In this document: in pieces, positions 12,727 to 23,127 of the stretch
Layout of the letters: each line of letters opens with the position of its first letter
Position numbering within the stretch: the stretch's first letter is position 1
NCBI GenBank assembly: GCA_037355855.1
Contig: CM074760.1
Span: forward strand, 6,378,501 to 6,442,500
Direction of reading: 5' to 3'
Length of the DNA: 64,000 nt
From: Pseudo-nitzschia pungens
Taxonomy: Eukaryota; Bacillariophyta; Bacillariophyceae; Bacillariales; Bacillariaceae
Position numbers and translations under genes: made by a program
The notes under the pieces: model-generated
The model's input: the letters and a program-made list of their open reading frames with translations, nothing else
Told to the model about the DNA's origin: nothing
Database searches by the model: none

Positions 12727-15016
12727 CTAACGCGGTGGCCGGGGATTGGAAGCATGGGTTTGTTTCGTGTTCTGGCGTTGCTGTTGCGTCTGGCGCAGCG
12801 CTGCCTTTTGGGCGCTTCGCGCTTTGATGTCTCGATAAAAACTCTCGTATTTTCTCAGCACGGAGTCCTTCTTCTTGCTCTCTTCCTTCTCTTTCTTTAA
12901 TTCTCTCGTCAGTTTTTGGATCATCTGCTCTTGCCGTTTAAGCTGGTCGGATACAGTGGCATTTTTCATAAATTCACTCGTACTGACCGGGCTGTTGACA
13001 GTCGTCTTTCCAGCGGGGTTCTCATGTCGAAATTTTTTCAAAGCTTGTTTTAGTGACGCAAAACGCTTACGATAATCTGCCTGAAAACGCTTCATAGTTT
13101 CTCTTGCAGCTTTTGCTTCTGCTCGCGCAGCTTGTAACTCCTCTACCTCTCTTAGAAGGTTGACATTTTCATCACCCAAGGCTTTCAGGGAGTCCATCAG
13201 GCGGATGATTTGTTCTGTGTTTGACGTAGAGTGATCTCCCTGGATTTCGTTCAAATGTCCACCTTCAATTCCTCTGACTCCAAGCGACATCACTGACGAG
13301 GTTAAGATCTGGGAGGTGGTATTGGTGTTCCCCCACCAGCTAACTTCAAGCCCAGCTGTATTATTTTTATTGTTAACAATTTGCGCATGCCCCTGTTGTG
13401 GTGATTGATGCATCTGACGACTGACGGGAGTTGCAGATGCCTCTAACCTGTTTTGTACCCGGTTAGCACGAGCTCGAACCCCTGCTGTACCTTGCTGATT
13501 GTTAACAGTTTGTCTGGAATTATTATGAGAGCCCCACATTGAAGAAGTCATGTACGAGCTCGAACCAGGTGGTACAACCATAAAGCTACCATCACCCATC
13601 ATTGAACTCTTCATTCTGTTCAACATCCTGGTATCTAGGGACGAAAGCGAGTTTCCAAGCTCTGGTGCCATGTCAATATCTCTAAGTTCTCGCTCTAGTT
13701 CCATCATGACATCCACTGGATTGCTGCCAACAACTTCTCCGCTCAGGAGATTATCCTCATTATCATCTCTTCCAATATCTCTTTTATTTCCTTTGCGCAT
13801 TTCTTTACTATCGTGCTGTATTTCTGATTGAATTATTTTCGGCGCTACGCCTGTTCCCGTTGTGTCCGTTTCTGCGCTTCCTAAGAATTGAGAATCGGAG
13901 AGATCTGCTTCGTGTGGGTGACTCGACGAAAGAGCCCCTCGGACAGCTGCTCTAAGACGTTCTTTGTGAGATATCATTGCTGAAGCGTGGTTGTCATTAG
14001 AGTCCCTTGAAGAAGGGGGAAGAATTTGCCGAAGTTCTGTTGGGTTCAGCTTTACAATGCCTTTCAATGCAATCGCAGACTTTGCTTGAGTCTGACTAAG
14101 AAGTAACAGTGAGCTTGCTAGTGATGCTGCAATGTAAATGCGGAGAAGGACATGAGGGGAATGAAACATGATTACCCAAAATTCCTTTTTTGCATTTACT
14201 TCATCAACAATTATGACTCACGATTTCTGTCTCGAACGAGTCTGGCAATGTCCTTGTATAGTCTCGCGGCCTGCGTATGGTACTCGAGTGCAGAAAGCAA
14301 ATCGCTACGGAGGCGAATCGATAAGTTTACCGCGTTCGATACTAGAAGAGTGAACCATTCTCGCCGACTTAACTGGACTTACCCTTTTTTCTTTGCATCC
14401 GAAGCCTTCAGTGCCTTCTCGTTTGCTGATTCTGTTTCGTTCTTTGATATGGATTTTGATCAACGGAGTTTTGTCAGGGTTCGTATTTTTAAGACAAGCA
14501 ATCATTTCGAGTATCACGATACTTTCGTTCATTTCGTACGGGTTCACTACTTACCAACAGCGAACAATTATCGTTTCCCTGGATTCCACCAATGAGAACT
14601 GTAAGTATATCTCCTTTCACTTGGTGTTGAGTGACACCGATATCTTCCCCATCTAACAACATATCGTCGTCTGCATCTATTTCGGTCACATTCACATACG
14701 TGAAATCATTTTCTGGATCACCATATCCACCATCTGGTGTGCTAACGTTTTGTTCTTCGGATTCCGCCGGTATCACGACCAATTGTCCTTGTTGCTGATG
14801 ATGGCGAGATGGTAGCAGTACATCTTGGGGAGTGTTTGGGATTAGCGGGCCACAAGTATCCGCAATGCTGAGGTTGTTGTCGTCTAGATCCATGAAACTA
14901 CCTTGTGAGCTCGCTATAACTAGAGAGTCCGATTCCGAATGTTGGAGCGAGTTACTCCTTCTGATATTATTCTCCGCCCCATCAACGGGAGATTCGACAG
15001 CGAATGGCAATTCCAT
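12727..15016 (-). CDS. MIT-domain protein with C-terminal coiled coil (function unknown)
   Basis: Four exons, 15016-14555, 14441-14383, 14304-14222 and 14126-12727, close in phase to 667 residues. Exons 2, 3 and the start of exon 4 together make a three-helix MIT-like domain (about residues 155-225): NEKALKASDAKKKGDLL, SALEYHTQAARLYKDIARLV, and SLLLLSQTQAKSAIALKGIV. The N-terminal 150 residues are acidic and disordered-looking; the C-terminal third has a long predicted coiled coil (LMDSLKALGDENVNLLREV onward) and a basic tail. MIT domains bind ESCRT-III tails, and the neighbouring IST1 carries such a motif. Start chosen as the first ATG after an in-frame stop; an upstream exon is possible. 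A naive reading from 14169 would give a false signal peptide, because that stretch is intron. Confidence 0.75.
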
Positions 15017-15729
15017 TTTGCCATTGACACCCTTTTCTCCTTGCCCGTGCTGCAAAAAGTCCCGTCGCCTTCCGTTTGATAGGTTGCGCACTTGAGATCA
15101 GTCGCGTTTCTTTCACACTACTTTTATTTGCTCTGGCACGCCTTGTCTTTGTGATATTTCGATAAACTACAGAGCTGCTCACAATGTGAGGTCAGTCTAT
15201 GATATTTCCGAACAGGTAATTCCGTACGAGTACTCAGGAGCGCTCTTGATTCAGGGTGATGGCCTTCTTTTTTTGCGATCAGAAGAAACATCATTTGCAA
15301 CGTGACTTCGAACACTGAACTCAAAAAAGAACACATCGAAAGTGGGTTTTGGTGTCTTGAACATTACGAAGAAGGAAACCTTACAGTAACTTACTTCGTA
15401 CAAACTTCGTACGGAGTACTTTTTTGCGTCAAGTCGATCCGGGAACGGAATTGATGAGTCGAATGAATCGGACTTATATGTAAGGCTCCTCAACACGTGA
15501 TTTTTTCGTAGTAACGAACCCTTTCTTTTGATGTCGTCATAGGCAGTTAGTTGCATGATGTTCAATCATTGCATCCTACGAGTAAGATTTTACCGTAAGT
15601 TATGAAGGTAGTCAGCATGCAAAAATGTGTTGTTTCGTTGCTGTCGCATTTCCCAATCTTTAGAGTCGTTTTCGTTGCAAGCCATCGTTCCAAAGCATCG
15701 GTTTTTGACGGTAACCTTACTATCAAGTT
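15017..15729. other. Intergenic, divergent
   Basis: 713 bp between the MIT-protein gene (-) and the DUF4336 gene (+). TTACTTCGTAC and GTACGGAGTAC repeats occur near 15390-15420. Frames here lack recognizable features. Confidence 0.5.
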
Positions 15730-17172
15730 ATGATGGAGGTTGGGAGAAAGAAGTTCCTCTTCCTTCTGGCAGCATGTATGGCTGCTGCTGCAGTCGACGC
15801 CTTCGTTCCGGAACGCATGTCTTCTAGCGTTCCAACCCGACTGCTCTCGCAGGCATCGGATGCCGAAGGCCCAAGTCTATCGAGACGGCAGCTAGGAGAA
15901 TTAACGGTAGCTGGGTTGGGACTAGGAATTTCGTTCGCTGGGACTAGAGAGAACAAGCCAACTGATTATGGTCTGTGGGGTATCCTTCCTGTTGGAACCT
16001 ACAAGACCAAGAAGACGCTTCTGAAGGAAATTGTCGCAGAGAGCATATGGACCCTCGACCAAAAATTCGGTATCCTCAATGTACAAGTTCCAATTCGATC
16101 AACTGTTGTAAAGCTCAAAGGTGGAGGATTGTTTGTCTACAATCCAGTGGCTGCAACTCCGGAATGTGTTGATATGCTCAAAGAGTTGGTAAAGAAGCAT
16201 GGCCCAGTGAAGCATATTGTAGTGGGATCTGTTGCTCTAGAGCACAAGGTGTACGCCGGAGTGTTAGCTCAAAAGTTTCCCAAGGCTCAGGTTTGGCTGG
16301 CTCCCGGACAGTATTCATTTCCGGTCAATCTTCCAGACCCATTTTTAGGATATCCTTCATCCAGGACCAAGACTGTCCCACAACGCACGGAAGATGCTCC
16401 CTCGGAATGGACAGAAACCTTTGATTTTCTGACTCTTGGGCCATTCAAAAGTAGAGATGGTGCATTTTCGGAGACAGTGTTCCGCCACAAAGAATCCAAA
16501 ACACTTATTGTCACTGACACGGTACTGGAGGTGACTGATGAAGTACCAGAGATTCTAGAGGTCGACCCGGCTCCTCTTTTGTATCATGCTCGAGATACCG
16601 TCACTCAGGTTGTTGAAAACAATGAAGCCACGCGAAAGCTCGGTTGGCGTCGCGTGGCATTGTTTGGTCTCTTCTTCACCCCAAGTGCAATCGATATCAA
16701 GGATGCCGACGTGGCTTACAACGAACGGAGGGCAGATATCAATCCTGATTTCTTGGGAGTCTATCCATGGGATTGGGTACGGGACGATAAGGCGAGCTTC
16801 GACGCCCTCAAGGGAGGACTACTATGCGCACCCATCTTGCAAACACTTATTCTCAATCGAACACCCATTCAAGTCCTTGACTTCGCTGATGCTGTTTCGA
16901 ATTGGGAGATCGAAAGAATCATTCCAGCCCATTTCAAAAATGACTTGAAGTACGGTGGTGCTGATTACCGAAAAGCCTTCTCGTTTTTGGAAGCCACTGG
17001 TGTACCCGACGGATTACCCAAACCACTGGATGCGGACCTACAATTTTTGAGAGAGAGTGAAGTGGGTTTGATTGATTCAGGAGCAATCGTGCCATGTCCA
17101 CCATTACCTGGAGGAAAGTTTACAAGAGACGAAATTCTCGCACAAACTGTCCTCAAGTCTCTGTTACTTTAA
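15730..17172 (+). CDS. DUF4336 family protein, plastid-targeted
   Basis: Intronless, 480 residues. Residues 1-24 are a signal peptide (KKFLFLLAACMAAAAVDA) and the next residues FVPERM give the diatom AFxP plastid motif, so import into the complex plastid is inferred. A second hydrophobic Arg-flanked stretch (SRRQLGELTVAGLGLG, about residues 55-70) resembles a twin-arginine-type thylakoid signal. The body matches the DUF4336 family of cyanobacteria and algae: VPIRSTVVKLKGGGLFVYNP, LVKKHGPVKHIVVGS, EHKVYAGVLAQKFPKAQVW and IPAHFKND. The family resembles metallo-beta-lactamase folds but its biochemical role is not established. ATG ATG at the start; the first is used. Its stop is 100 bp from that of PNPase. 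Confidence 0.85.
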   Translation: MMEVGRKKFLFLLAACMAAAAVDAFVPERMSSSVPTRLLSQASDAEGPSLSRRQLGELTVAGLGLGISFAGTRENKPTDYGLWGILPVGTYKTKKTLLKEIVAESIWTLDQKFGILNVQVPIRSTVVKLKGGGLFVYNPVAATPECVDMLKELVKKHGPVKHIVVGSVALEHKVYAGVLAQKFPKAQVWLAPGQYSFPVNLPDPFLGYPSSRTKTVPQRTEDAPSEWTETFDFLTLGPFKSRDGAFSETVFRHKESKTLIVTDTVLEVTDEVPEILEVDPAPLLYHARDTVTQVVENNEATRKLGWRRVALFGLFFTPSAIDIKDADVAYNERRADINPDFLGVYPWDWVRDDKASFDALKGGLLCAPILQTLILNRTPIQVLDFADAVSNWEIERIIPAHFKNDLKYGGADYRKAFSFLEATGVPDGLPKPLDADLQFLRESEVGLIDSGAIVPCPPLPGGKFTRDEILAQTVLKSLLL

Positions 17173-17272
17173 TTCCACCTGAGTGATTCAATTGGCTCAA
17201 CTGCTATTTAGAACTCTAGACGCTAAAATAAAACTTAGGGTGTGAATGGAGCTTGTTATTTGTACCCTTGTT

Positions 17273-20200
17273 TCAAAATGCTTCCTTCTTTGATGCTGGA
17301 CGCAATCGGATGGTCCCTTGTACAGGGTCAACAGCTGTACACACAACATCCACCTGTTGACCGATACGGAATCGATCCATTACTAATCCTTTTGTTCCGC
17401 CACGATGACTTCGAATCTCTTCTTTGCTTGCGAGTTCGCTCACATGACACAGTCCTTCCTTATTTCGCAATAATTCGATTATGACACCAAAGTCGCGTAT
17501 CTCAATAATAGTGCCTTCATAAGTTTCCCCAACTTCAACGTCGCTAACAAGATCCATCACAGCCGCCTTTGCCTTTCTAACCATTCTATTATCATCACCA
17601 AACAGCAAACATTGACCTTCTTGAGTAAGGTCAAGTGATACATTAAATCGATCCTCCATCTGCCGAATCACTACCCCACCCGGTCCGAGTAGGTCTTTCT
17701 TTCTGGCGGGGTCGAATTTTACAACCGCGCTTCTTGGGGCTGAAGGCTTCAGTTCAGGTCGAGGCGACAAGTTTGAAATTGCACCATCTGAAGATCTCTG
17801 ACTCTGGACTTTCATTTCTTCGAGAATAACGTTCCTTCCTTCTTTAGCTAGGTTGAGTGCATCGGTGACAATGGGCAAAGATAGAGGTTGTTTGACATCC
17901 AATTGCATTGCAGTAACCTCCTCGCCCGTACCGGCAACTTTGAAATCCATCAGACCATAATGATCTTCGGTTCCAGATATATCCAGAAGTAGTTTGTGTT
18001 TGGTGTTGGTTGAATCTTGGACAAGACCGACGCTCACGCCTGCTACGGGTGCCAAGACAGGAACCCCGGCATCTAGCAACGACAGTACCACACCACAAAC
18101 GGAAGCCATGCTCGAGGATCCGTTCGAGCTAGTGACTTCACTCGTCATTCGAATCGCATATGGGAATTGATTAGCAGGAGGCAGTATGGGTAAAAGAGCT
18201 CTTTCAGCCAGTGCTCCGTGGCCAATTTCTCGCCTACTAGCGCTAGACGGCCCGGTTTGAATTTCCCCATTGCAGTAAGCAGGAAAATCATACTGGAGGA
18301 AGGCTCGACGACGTTCTTTCAAGGTGCCCGAATCACCAGTTTGTTCACGGTCGGCTAAAACCCTCCGAGAATTGAGATCAGACTCGAGATGTTCTTGTGA
18401 CCTCAAATAACGCAAAGATCCAACCGGAAGCGTCTTTGAAGGTGTATCGGCATCAGTCGCATTGGACAAAGTTTCACTTGTTGGTTCGTATGGGTTATTT
18501 TGAAGAATCCCATCTTTCGGTGGTCCCAATGTGGTGGTGCAGAGAACTTGTGTTTCTCCTCTTGTGAATATCGCTGACCCGTGAACGACATCTGGTAGCG
18601 CCGGTACGTCCATTGAAAGTGGTCGTATGGTATGACTCCCCGCGGCATTATTTCCCCCTCGGCCGTCGGCGCGAGAATTCTGCGTTATCGAGGCATCCGC
18701 CATAGCCTCTCGGAGCATGTGCGAATGAAAAGCATCCCCCAATGTATTGATGAGAGATAAGTCTCGTTCCATTACCGTACGATACTCCTTTGCAAGCTGT
18801 GAATCGGATGGTTCAAACCGTGTCAACAGACGCTTGATTTCGGATTTGATAATGTTTTCCTTTCTTCCACGAATGGTCTTTCCGAGTAAAGGCCCACCAT
18901 TCTCTTCCGAATGAATCTTGATCTCTGCGGCATTTGCGGGACAGTGGACTTCCTCGGCGTCTTCGAATTTCGCGCCAAACAATCGCATAACTGCATCCCG
19001 TAAATTACGATTGATAAATTGACTGGCCTCGTCGTAGATTCGGTTCGCTTTCATTTGACATTCGCTTTCTTCTGCTTGCTGGGACGACCCTGGTGTTGTG
19101 AGCTTTGAGTCATCTGTTTCAATTGCTATTCCGAGTTGCTTTCTGAGTTCATTATCATCTTGGAAATCCTCGCTTTCCTGAAATTTCGTGGTTCTTTCCT
19201 GCATATCTAGTACTCGCTGTATCGACTCGTGTGCAAACCGAATCAGATGCAAAAGACGAGACTCCGATAAGAACCCAGAAAATTCCATCATGACCACCGA
19301 ATCCTTTGTTCCGGCGTACAAGAGTTCTCCTACAATTCTGTTGTTTTCACCCTGGTTGCTTGATATTTGCTGATGGCACTGAATCGTTGATATGGATGGA
19401 TTCACGAGAATGCTCCCGTCCTCCATCAAGCACAGGACGACCGCAGCTACCGGTGCCACAAGTCGATCTTTCAGCGCGAGCGAAGCTGAATTCAGTGCTA
19501 GGGATATGGGATGACCCCCGGCTGTGACGGATTCCTCTGTCTTTTCTTTGATTGGATATGCCTGGATGCTGCACGACAGGTGAATCGATGGCATTTCGTT
19601 GCTGCCGCCGCCGCTGCTGTCTGTTTCTTTCCGCAGCAACGGTCTCAGGGACCGATCGATCGCTCTGCTTGCCAATATTTCCGAGTCCGATGCCCGTCGA
19701 TTGTCGGTTCGCTTGGCATTGGTTGGGATTTTTCCCACGGCGTGGTGTCGTTGTCGATAGTCCACCGTGAGGGGCACCATCTCCGACGAATTCTCCAGAC
19801 GACACTTTTGTTCGAGAGCCCGAGCAAGCATTCTGTATTTACAGACTCCGCCGCTGTTTTTTTCCACGATCGCCTTTCTGCCTTTGTTTGGATCCTTGGT
19901 GTTGGTCGGAGCCACAACCACGGTAGTGAGTGCCACCGTTTTCCCGCTTCTGCCGATTACGGTGGAATGTGCCATGCCTGCGATTTTTTGGTTCAAATCA
20001 AACTCAACATCGTGTCCTCGTATTATGTTTGAGAACGTATCAGTGCTGTCGTTTGCTTTGTTGCTTGGTTTGTCGCTCGCAATCGACTTGTTCGCACCAG
20101 TGGCAAAACTTCGTCGGGCGTTCCAGCTGTATTCAACGGAATTGCGGTTCCTCTTCGGCGACGTCCGAATACAAGACACCGCTGCAACTTCATTGAGGTG

Positions 20201-20278
20201 TCCCCGAAAGTGCTGGGGACGAGTTTCGATCGAAGAAACTCTTCCACGAAGACGCGAAACCCGAAGAAATCTGCGCAT
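17273..20278 (-). CDS. PNPT1: Polyribonucleotide nucleotidyltransferase (PNPase), organellar
   Basis: Phosphorolytic 3'-5' exoribonuclease. The frame extends upstream to 20386 only from a TTG codon; the first ATG is at 20278, giving 1001 residues and an Arg/Ser-rich N-terminus (MRRFLRVSRLRGRVSS ... RRSFATGA) typical of mitochondrial import. Two RNase PH domains flank a helical linker; the second holds SSNGSSSMASVCG and TEDHYGLMDFKVAGT, which keep the catalytic acidic and lysine positions. A KH domain (FDPARKKDLLGPGGVVIRQM) and an S1 domain (YEGTIIEIRDFGVIIELL) close the protein. Longer than bacterial PNPase (about 710) because of inserts in the first PH domain (about residues 160-260) and around residues 590-640. 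Mitochondrial rather than plastid targeting is inferred from the absence of a signal peptide. Confidence 0.94.
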   Translation of the reverse strand: MRRFLRVSRLRGRVSSIETRPQHFRGHLNEVAAVSCIRTSPKRNRNSVEYSWNARRSFATGANKSIASDKPSNKANDSTDTFSNIIRGHDVEFDLNQKIAGMAHSTVIGRSGKTVALTTVVVAPTNTKDPNKGRKAIVEKNSGGVCKYRMLARALEQKCRLENSSEMVPLTVDYRQRHHAVGKIPTNAKRTDNRRASDSEILASRAIDRSLRPLLRKETDSSGGGSNEMPSIHLSCSIQAYPIKEKTEESVTAGGHPISLALNSASLALKDRLVAPVAAVVLCLMEDGSILVNPSISTIQCHQQISSNQGENNRIVGELLYAGTKDSVVMMEFSGFLSESRLLHLIRFAHESIQRVLDMQERTTKFQESEDFQDDNELRKQLGIAIETDDSKLTTPGSSQQAEESECQMKANRIYDEASQFINRNLRDAVMRLFGAKFEDAEEVHCPANAAEIKIHSEENGGPLLGKTIRGRKENIIKSEIKRLLTRFEPSDSQLAKEYRTVMERDLSLINTLGDAFHSHMLREAMADASITQNSRADGRGGNNAAGSHTIRPLSMDVPALPDVVHGSAIFTRGETQVLCTTTLGPPKDGILQNNPYEPTSETLSNATDADTPSKTLPVGSLRYLRSQEHLESDLNSRRVLADREQTGDSGTLKERRRAFLQYDFPAYCNGEIQTGPSSASRREIGHGALAERALLPILPPANQFPYAIRMTSEVTSSNGSSSMASVCGVVLSLLDAGVPVLAPVAGVSVGLVQDSTNTKHKLLLDISGTEDHYGLMDFKVAGTGEEVTAMQLDVKQPLSLPIVTDALNLAKEGRNVILEEMKVQSQRSSDGAISNLSPRPELKPSAPRSAVVKFDPARKKDLLGPGGVVIRQMEDRFNVSLDLTQEGQCLLFGDDNRMVRKAKAAVMDLVSDVEVGETYEGTIIEIRDFGVIIELLRNKEGLCHVSELASKEEIRSHRGGTKGLVMDRFRIGQQVDVVCTAVDPVQGTIRLRPASKKEAF

Positions 20279-20386
20279 CGAAAACGAGATGGGTCTTGGT
20301 TTTGGTCTGCGTGATGGGGTTTGTTGCGTGCTGCTTTCTGTGCGGTTACTACAACAGGGCGATTGATTCTTTCGGACGAGTGGCAA

Positions 20387-21126
20387 AAGGGTGTGGATCG
20401 CGCCTTTCGCTCGTACTACTCGGCCTCTTCGCTGAATCCTTCCGTAACGGTTGTTTCTTCTCCCGAACTCAAGTACCTTGTGCTGGAAGTTGTTTCTTGA
20501 CTCGACACGAAGCGCTGCTTGTCGACTGCTCGAGCGTTGCTTCGTAATCCTTGTATATTGTGTCGTTGTTGTATCTTTCTTGGTTACTGATTTTGCGGTG
20601 AAATGATGTGGATGAGGATCTCAATACCAGGGTATGTACCTTTAAGTCTACAGTCGAATGAGTCAGTTTTTCAGATTTATCTAAAATACTGTACCGGGTA
20701 AGACGTTCGGGTAACGGTAAACCTTACCGGTACGTACCGATACATTGAAGTAAGTACGAAAGGTTCTCAGTACACCCCGTACGTCTATTCCCGAACACAA
20801 GCGATGCGATTAAAATCTACGGTACCTTACGACCTGTATTAAAACTACCTTGTACGGTTAATTCATGGACCCATTCGATCGATTTTGATGATTCATTCAT
20901 TTTTTTTCAAGTCGCTCTTTCCTTTCGTTTTTGTCTCGCTGAGCGCACAACGGGAACGTTTTCCGATCACAACGACAAGTTCGAAGTGTTCCGAGCGTTG
21001 TTGGGTTGAGGTAACCTTAATGTACCGGTACAAGTTCCTACCAGCATCATTGCTTTCTCACTATCGAAGTACGAAGTATTTTGAGATTCCAATCACCACC
21101 CTGCCTGCGCCGTCCACGATTTCGCC
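20387..21126. other. Intergenic with TTACCGGTA-type repeats
   Basis: 740 bp between PNPase (-) and CMC2 (+), divergent. From about 20690 to 20860 it is dense in the degenerate motif GGTAAACCTTACCGGTACG and relatives. No gene is supported. Confidence 0.5.
20690..20860. repeat. Cluster of TTACCGGTA/GTAAGGTTAC-type motifs
   Basis: Several overlapping, partly palindromic copies (TACCGGGTAAG, GGTAAACCTTACCGGTACG, GGTACCTTACG, CTTGTACGGTTA) lie close together. Related clusters recur in most long intergenic regions of the window. Nature unknown. Confidence 0.55.
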
Positions 21127-21456
21127 ATGCATCCGCCGCTCGACCGTCCCCACCCGAGGTGCCAAGCCGAAATCAATGGCTTGCGGGAATGCCACTCGAC
21201 GGCGAGCAAGCTCCGGTTTTGGGCTTGCAATGACGTCAAGGCACAACTCGACAAGTGCTTTCGGGAGGAAAAGGAAGAAATGCTGCGGAAGATGAACGAG
21301 GACCTGGACGAGAAGAGAAAGGAAGAACAAGCTCAGGCCGCCCTTGCCTTTGGTCGAAAAGAAACCTTCCAGGAATACCTCGCGAAGGATCCTACGTACG
21401 AGAAAGAGGTGGAACGAGAGCGAAACCGGCAGAAGAGTTGGTTCTCCATGTTTTGA
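21127..21456 (+). CDS. CMC2: COX assembly mitochondrial protein 2 homolog (twin CX9C)
   Basis: Small intermembrane-space protein of cytochrome c oxidase biogenesis. Intronless, 109 residues. It starts MHPPL, as CMC2 proteins typically do, and has twin CX9C motifs: CQAEINGLREC (12-22) and CNDVKAQLDKC (34-44), which would form the disulfide-bonded CHCH hairpin imported by Mia40. A charged helical tail of about 60 residues ends KSWFSMF and is longer than in animals. Convergent with cytochrome c1, 439 bp away, so two respiratory-chain genes are adjacent. Confidence 0.85.
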   Translation: MHPPLDRPHPRCQAEINGLRECHSTASKLRFWACNDVKAQLDKCFREEKEEMLRKMNEDLDEKRKEEQAQAALAFGRKETFQEYLAKDPTYEKEVERERNRQKSWFSMF

Positions 21457-21895
21457 GGCACCCGAGGGAGATGCTGCTGCGAATGAACGAACCCAACAAG
21501 TTTATCACGGATGCTGCTTCCTGAAAAGTACTCGCGATGGAACGACCGGCGGACAACAGAGCAAACGCATTCTATGGATACAGAAGAAGAAATTCCGTCC
21601 GTCCCTCCTCAAAACTTATAGATCGATTGTTGTATCCAGTGTTACATAGTGTACGCAAAAGTGAATGTACTTTTCTTCTTTCATCGCCAACTTTTCGTTC
21701 CGGAACTAGGGAATTGATGCGTTCGACGATCGGAGGGCAATGTTGTCCACACCATTCAGTATTACAAAACAAACAATGACTGGCATCCTACAACACCCTC
21801 TCGGGGTTCGGTTTGGAACTGCATCACATCAAAACCAATATCACTGTGCCGCCCGGGGGTCTCGGTCTCGGTCACTCTCTCTCTCTCGTCATTCT
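21457..21895. other. Intergenic, convergent 3' ends
   Basis: 439 bp between CMC2 and cytochrome c1 stop codons. It includes a TCTCTCTCTC run near 21880. No supported gene. Confidence 0.5.
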
Positions 21896-23127
21896 CTAGT
21901 GAGGAGCCCCACCGATTCCCTTGACGTAGGCGATTTGTCTCGTCTTGAGCGGTGCCCACTTCCAGCGTTTGTAGTAGCCGGCACTGAGGGCCATAAAGGC
22001 CAGAACCACCATGTACTTGCAGGCATTCTTTTTCCGTTCCTCCGACTCGGGTTCGGCGGTCCAGCTCAAGAATTGCGCAATGTCCCGAGCCTGTTGGGAT
22101 ACCGTGGCCTCCGTTCCGTCCTCGTACTCGACGCCTCCGTCTGCGAGCGGGGGAGGCATCGAAATGGCTCCCCCGGGAAAGTAGGGATTGTAGTGGAGAC
22201 CGGGCATCATTTCCTTTCCGGCCGGTGGATCACAGTATCCGGTCAGGAGGGCAAAGACGTAATCGGCACCGTTGTGTCGTGCCTTGACCATGAGACTCAG
22301 ATCGGGAGGGTACGCCCCTCCGTTCGCGGCGCGACCGGCCTCCTTGTTGGGATACGGAGAAGGAATCACGTCGTAAGGCTTTCCGGGGCGCTCGAACATT
22401 TCTCCCTTGTCGTTGGGGCCGTCGAGAACATCCACGTCCTGCGCCATCTGCTTCACTTCCTCTTTCGTGTGGGTGACACCGACAAGCTCGCGGAATCGAA
22501 TGTAGTGCAACGAGTGGCAAGAGGCGCAGACCTCACGGTATACCTGGTAGCCCCGGCGAAGAGCCGCGTGGTCGAACGACGAGAAGTACCCCTGGTGCCG
22601 CCACGGATAGTGTGGTGGGTGGACGACGTCTTCCTCGTCCATCAGCGTCACAGAGACGGTGGATGCCGCGGCCAGGGCTGCTGCGGCGGCGGGGAGTCCG
22701 TTTTTGCGGAACTGTGACAGCGTTCGTTCCGTGGGTGGTTGTGGTTGTGTGCATTGGCGCAGAGCATTCGTTCGGTGTGGCGGGTGAGCGATGATCCGAG
22801 AAACGCAAATAAAAAGAAGGGAGACAACAAAGTGGTTTTCGATAAGATGCAACACAACGAAACACAACGAAACACAACACAACACAACACAAAACGGAGT
22901 GGCTTCGATGATTCAAGTGCGAAGGAAGAAAGGAATTCGATTCCGAAATATTTTCAATGCGCGCAGGATACCCGCAGTGGGCATCGGCAGTTGGGTCTCG
23001 ATCGGGAACCAAAGCTCAACTGCTATCGTCCATGGATCGAAGCCGGAGTCTGTCTCAGCATAGCATTCCATCGTCACACTGGTTCTTCGTCATCACTCAC
23101 CAATGCTGGTAGTCTCGAGGTCATCAT
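21896..23127 (-). CDS. CYC1: Cytochrome c1, heme protein of complex III
   Basis: Membrane-anchored heme c subunit of ubiquinol-cytochrome c reductase in mitochondria. Two exons: a 27-nt first exon 23127-23101 (MMTSRLPAL, donor GTGAGT) and 22711-21896, together 280 residues. Without the mini-exon the main frame has no ATG before residue VTLMDEE, so the split is needed to supply the presequence. Seen: heme-binding CASCH in REVCASCHSLHYIRF, axial-Met segment PGGAISMPPPL, PPDLSLMVKARH, and a C-terminal transmembrane anchor (YMVVLAFMALSAGYY) with basic tail. The 389-bp intron is long for this window and contains a pentanucleotide repeat. Confidence 0.92.
22847..22895 (+). repeat. AACAC/AACGA pentanucleotide tandem repeat
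   Basis: About nine pentamers of the form AACAC or AACGA in the single long intron of the cytochrome c1 gene. Simple-sequence expansion; on the minus strand it reads as a GTGTT-type run upstream of the acceptor. Confidence 0.8.

Noticed and set aside
12727..14169. A 480-residue secreted protein with signal peptide
   Set aside because: The apparent signal peptide is intron sequence; a good acceptor at 14127 and upstream exons restore an MIT domain.
20279..20386. 36-residue N-terminal extension of PNPase
   Set aside because: The extension begins at TTG; the first ATG (20278) gives a typical mitochondrial presequence.
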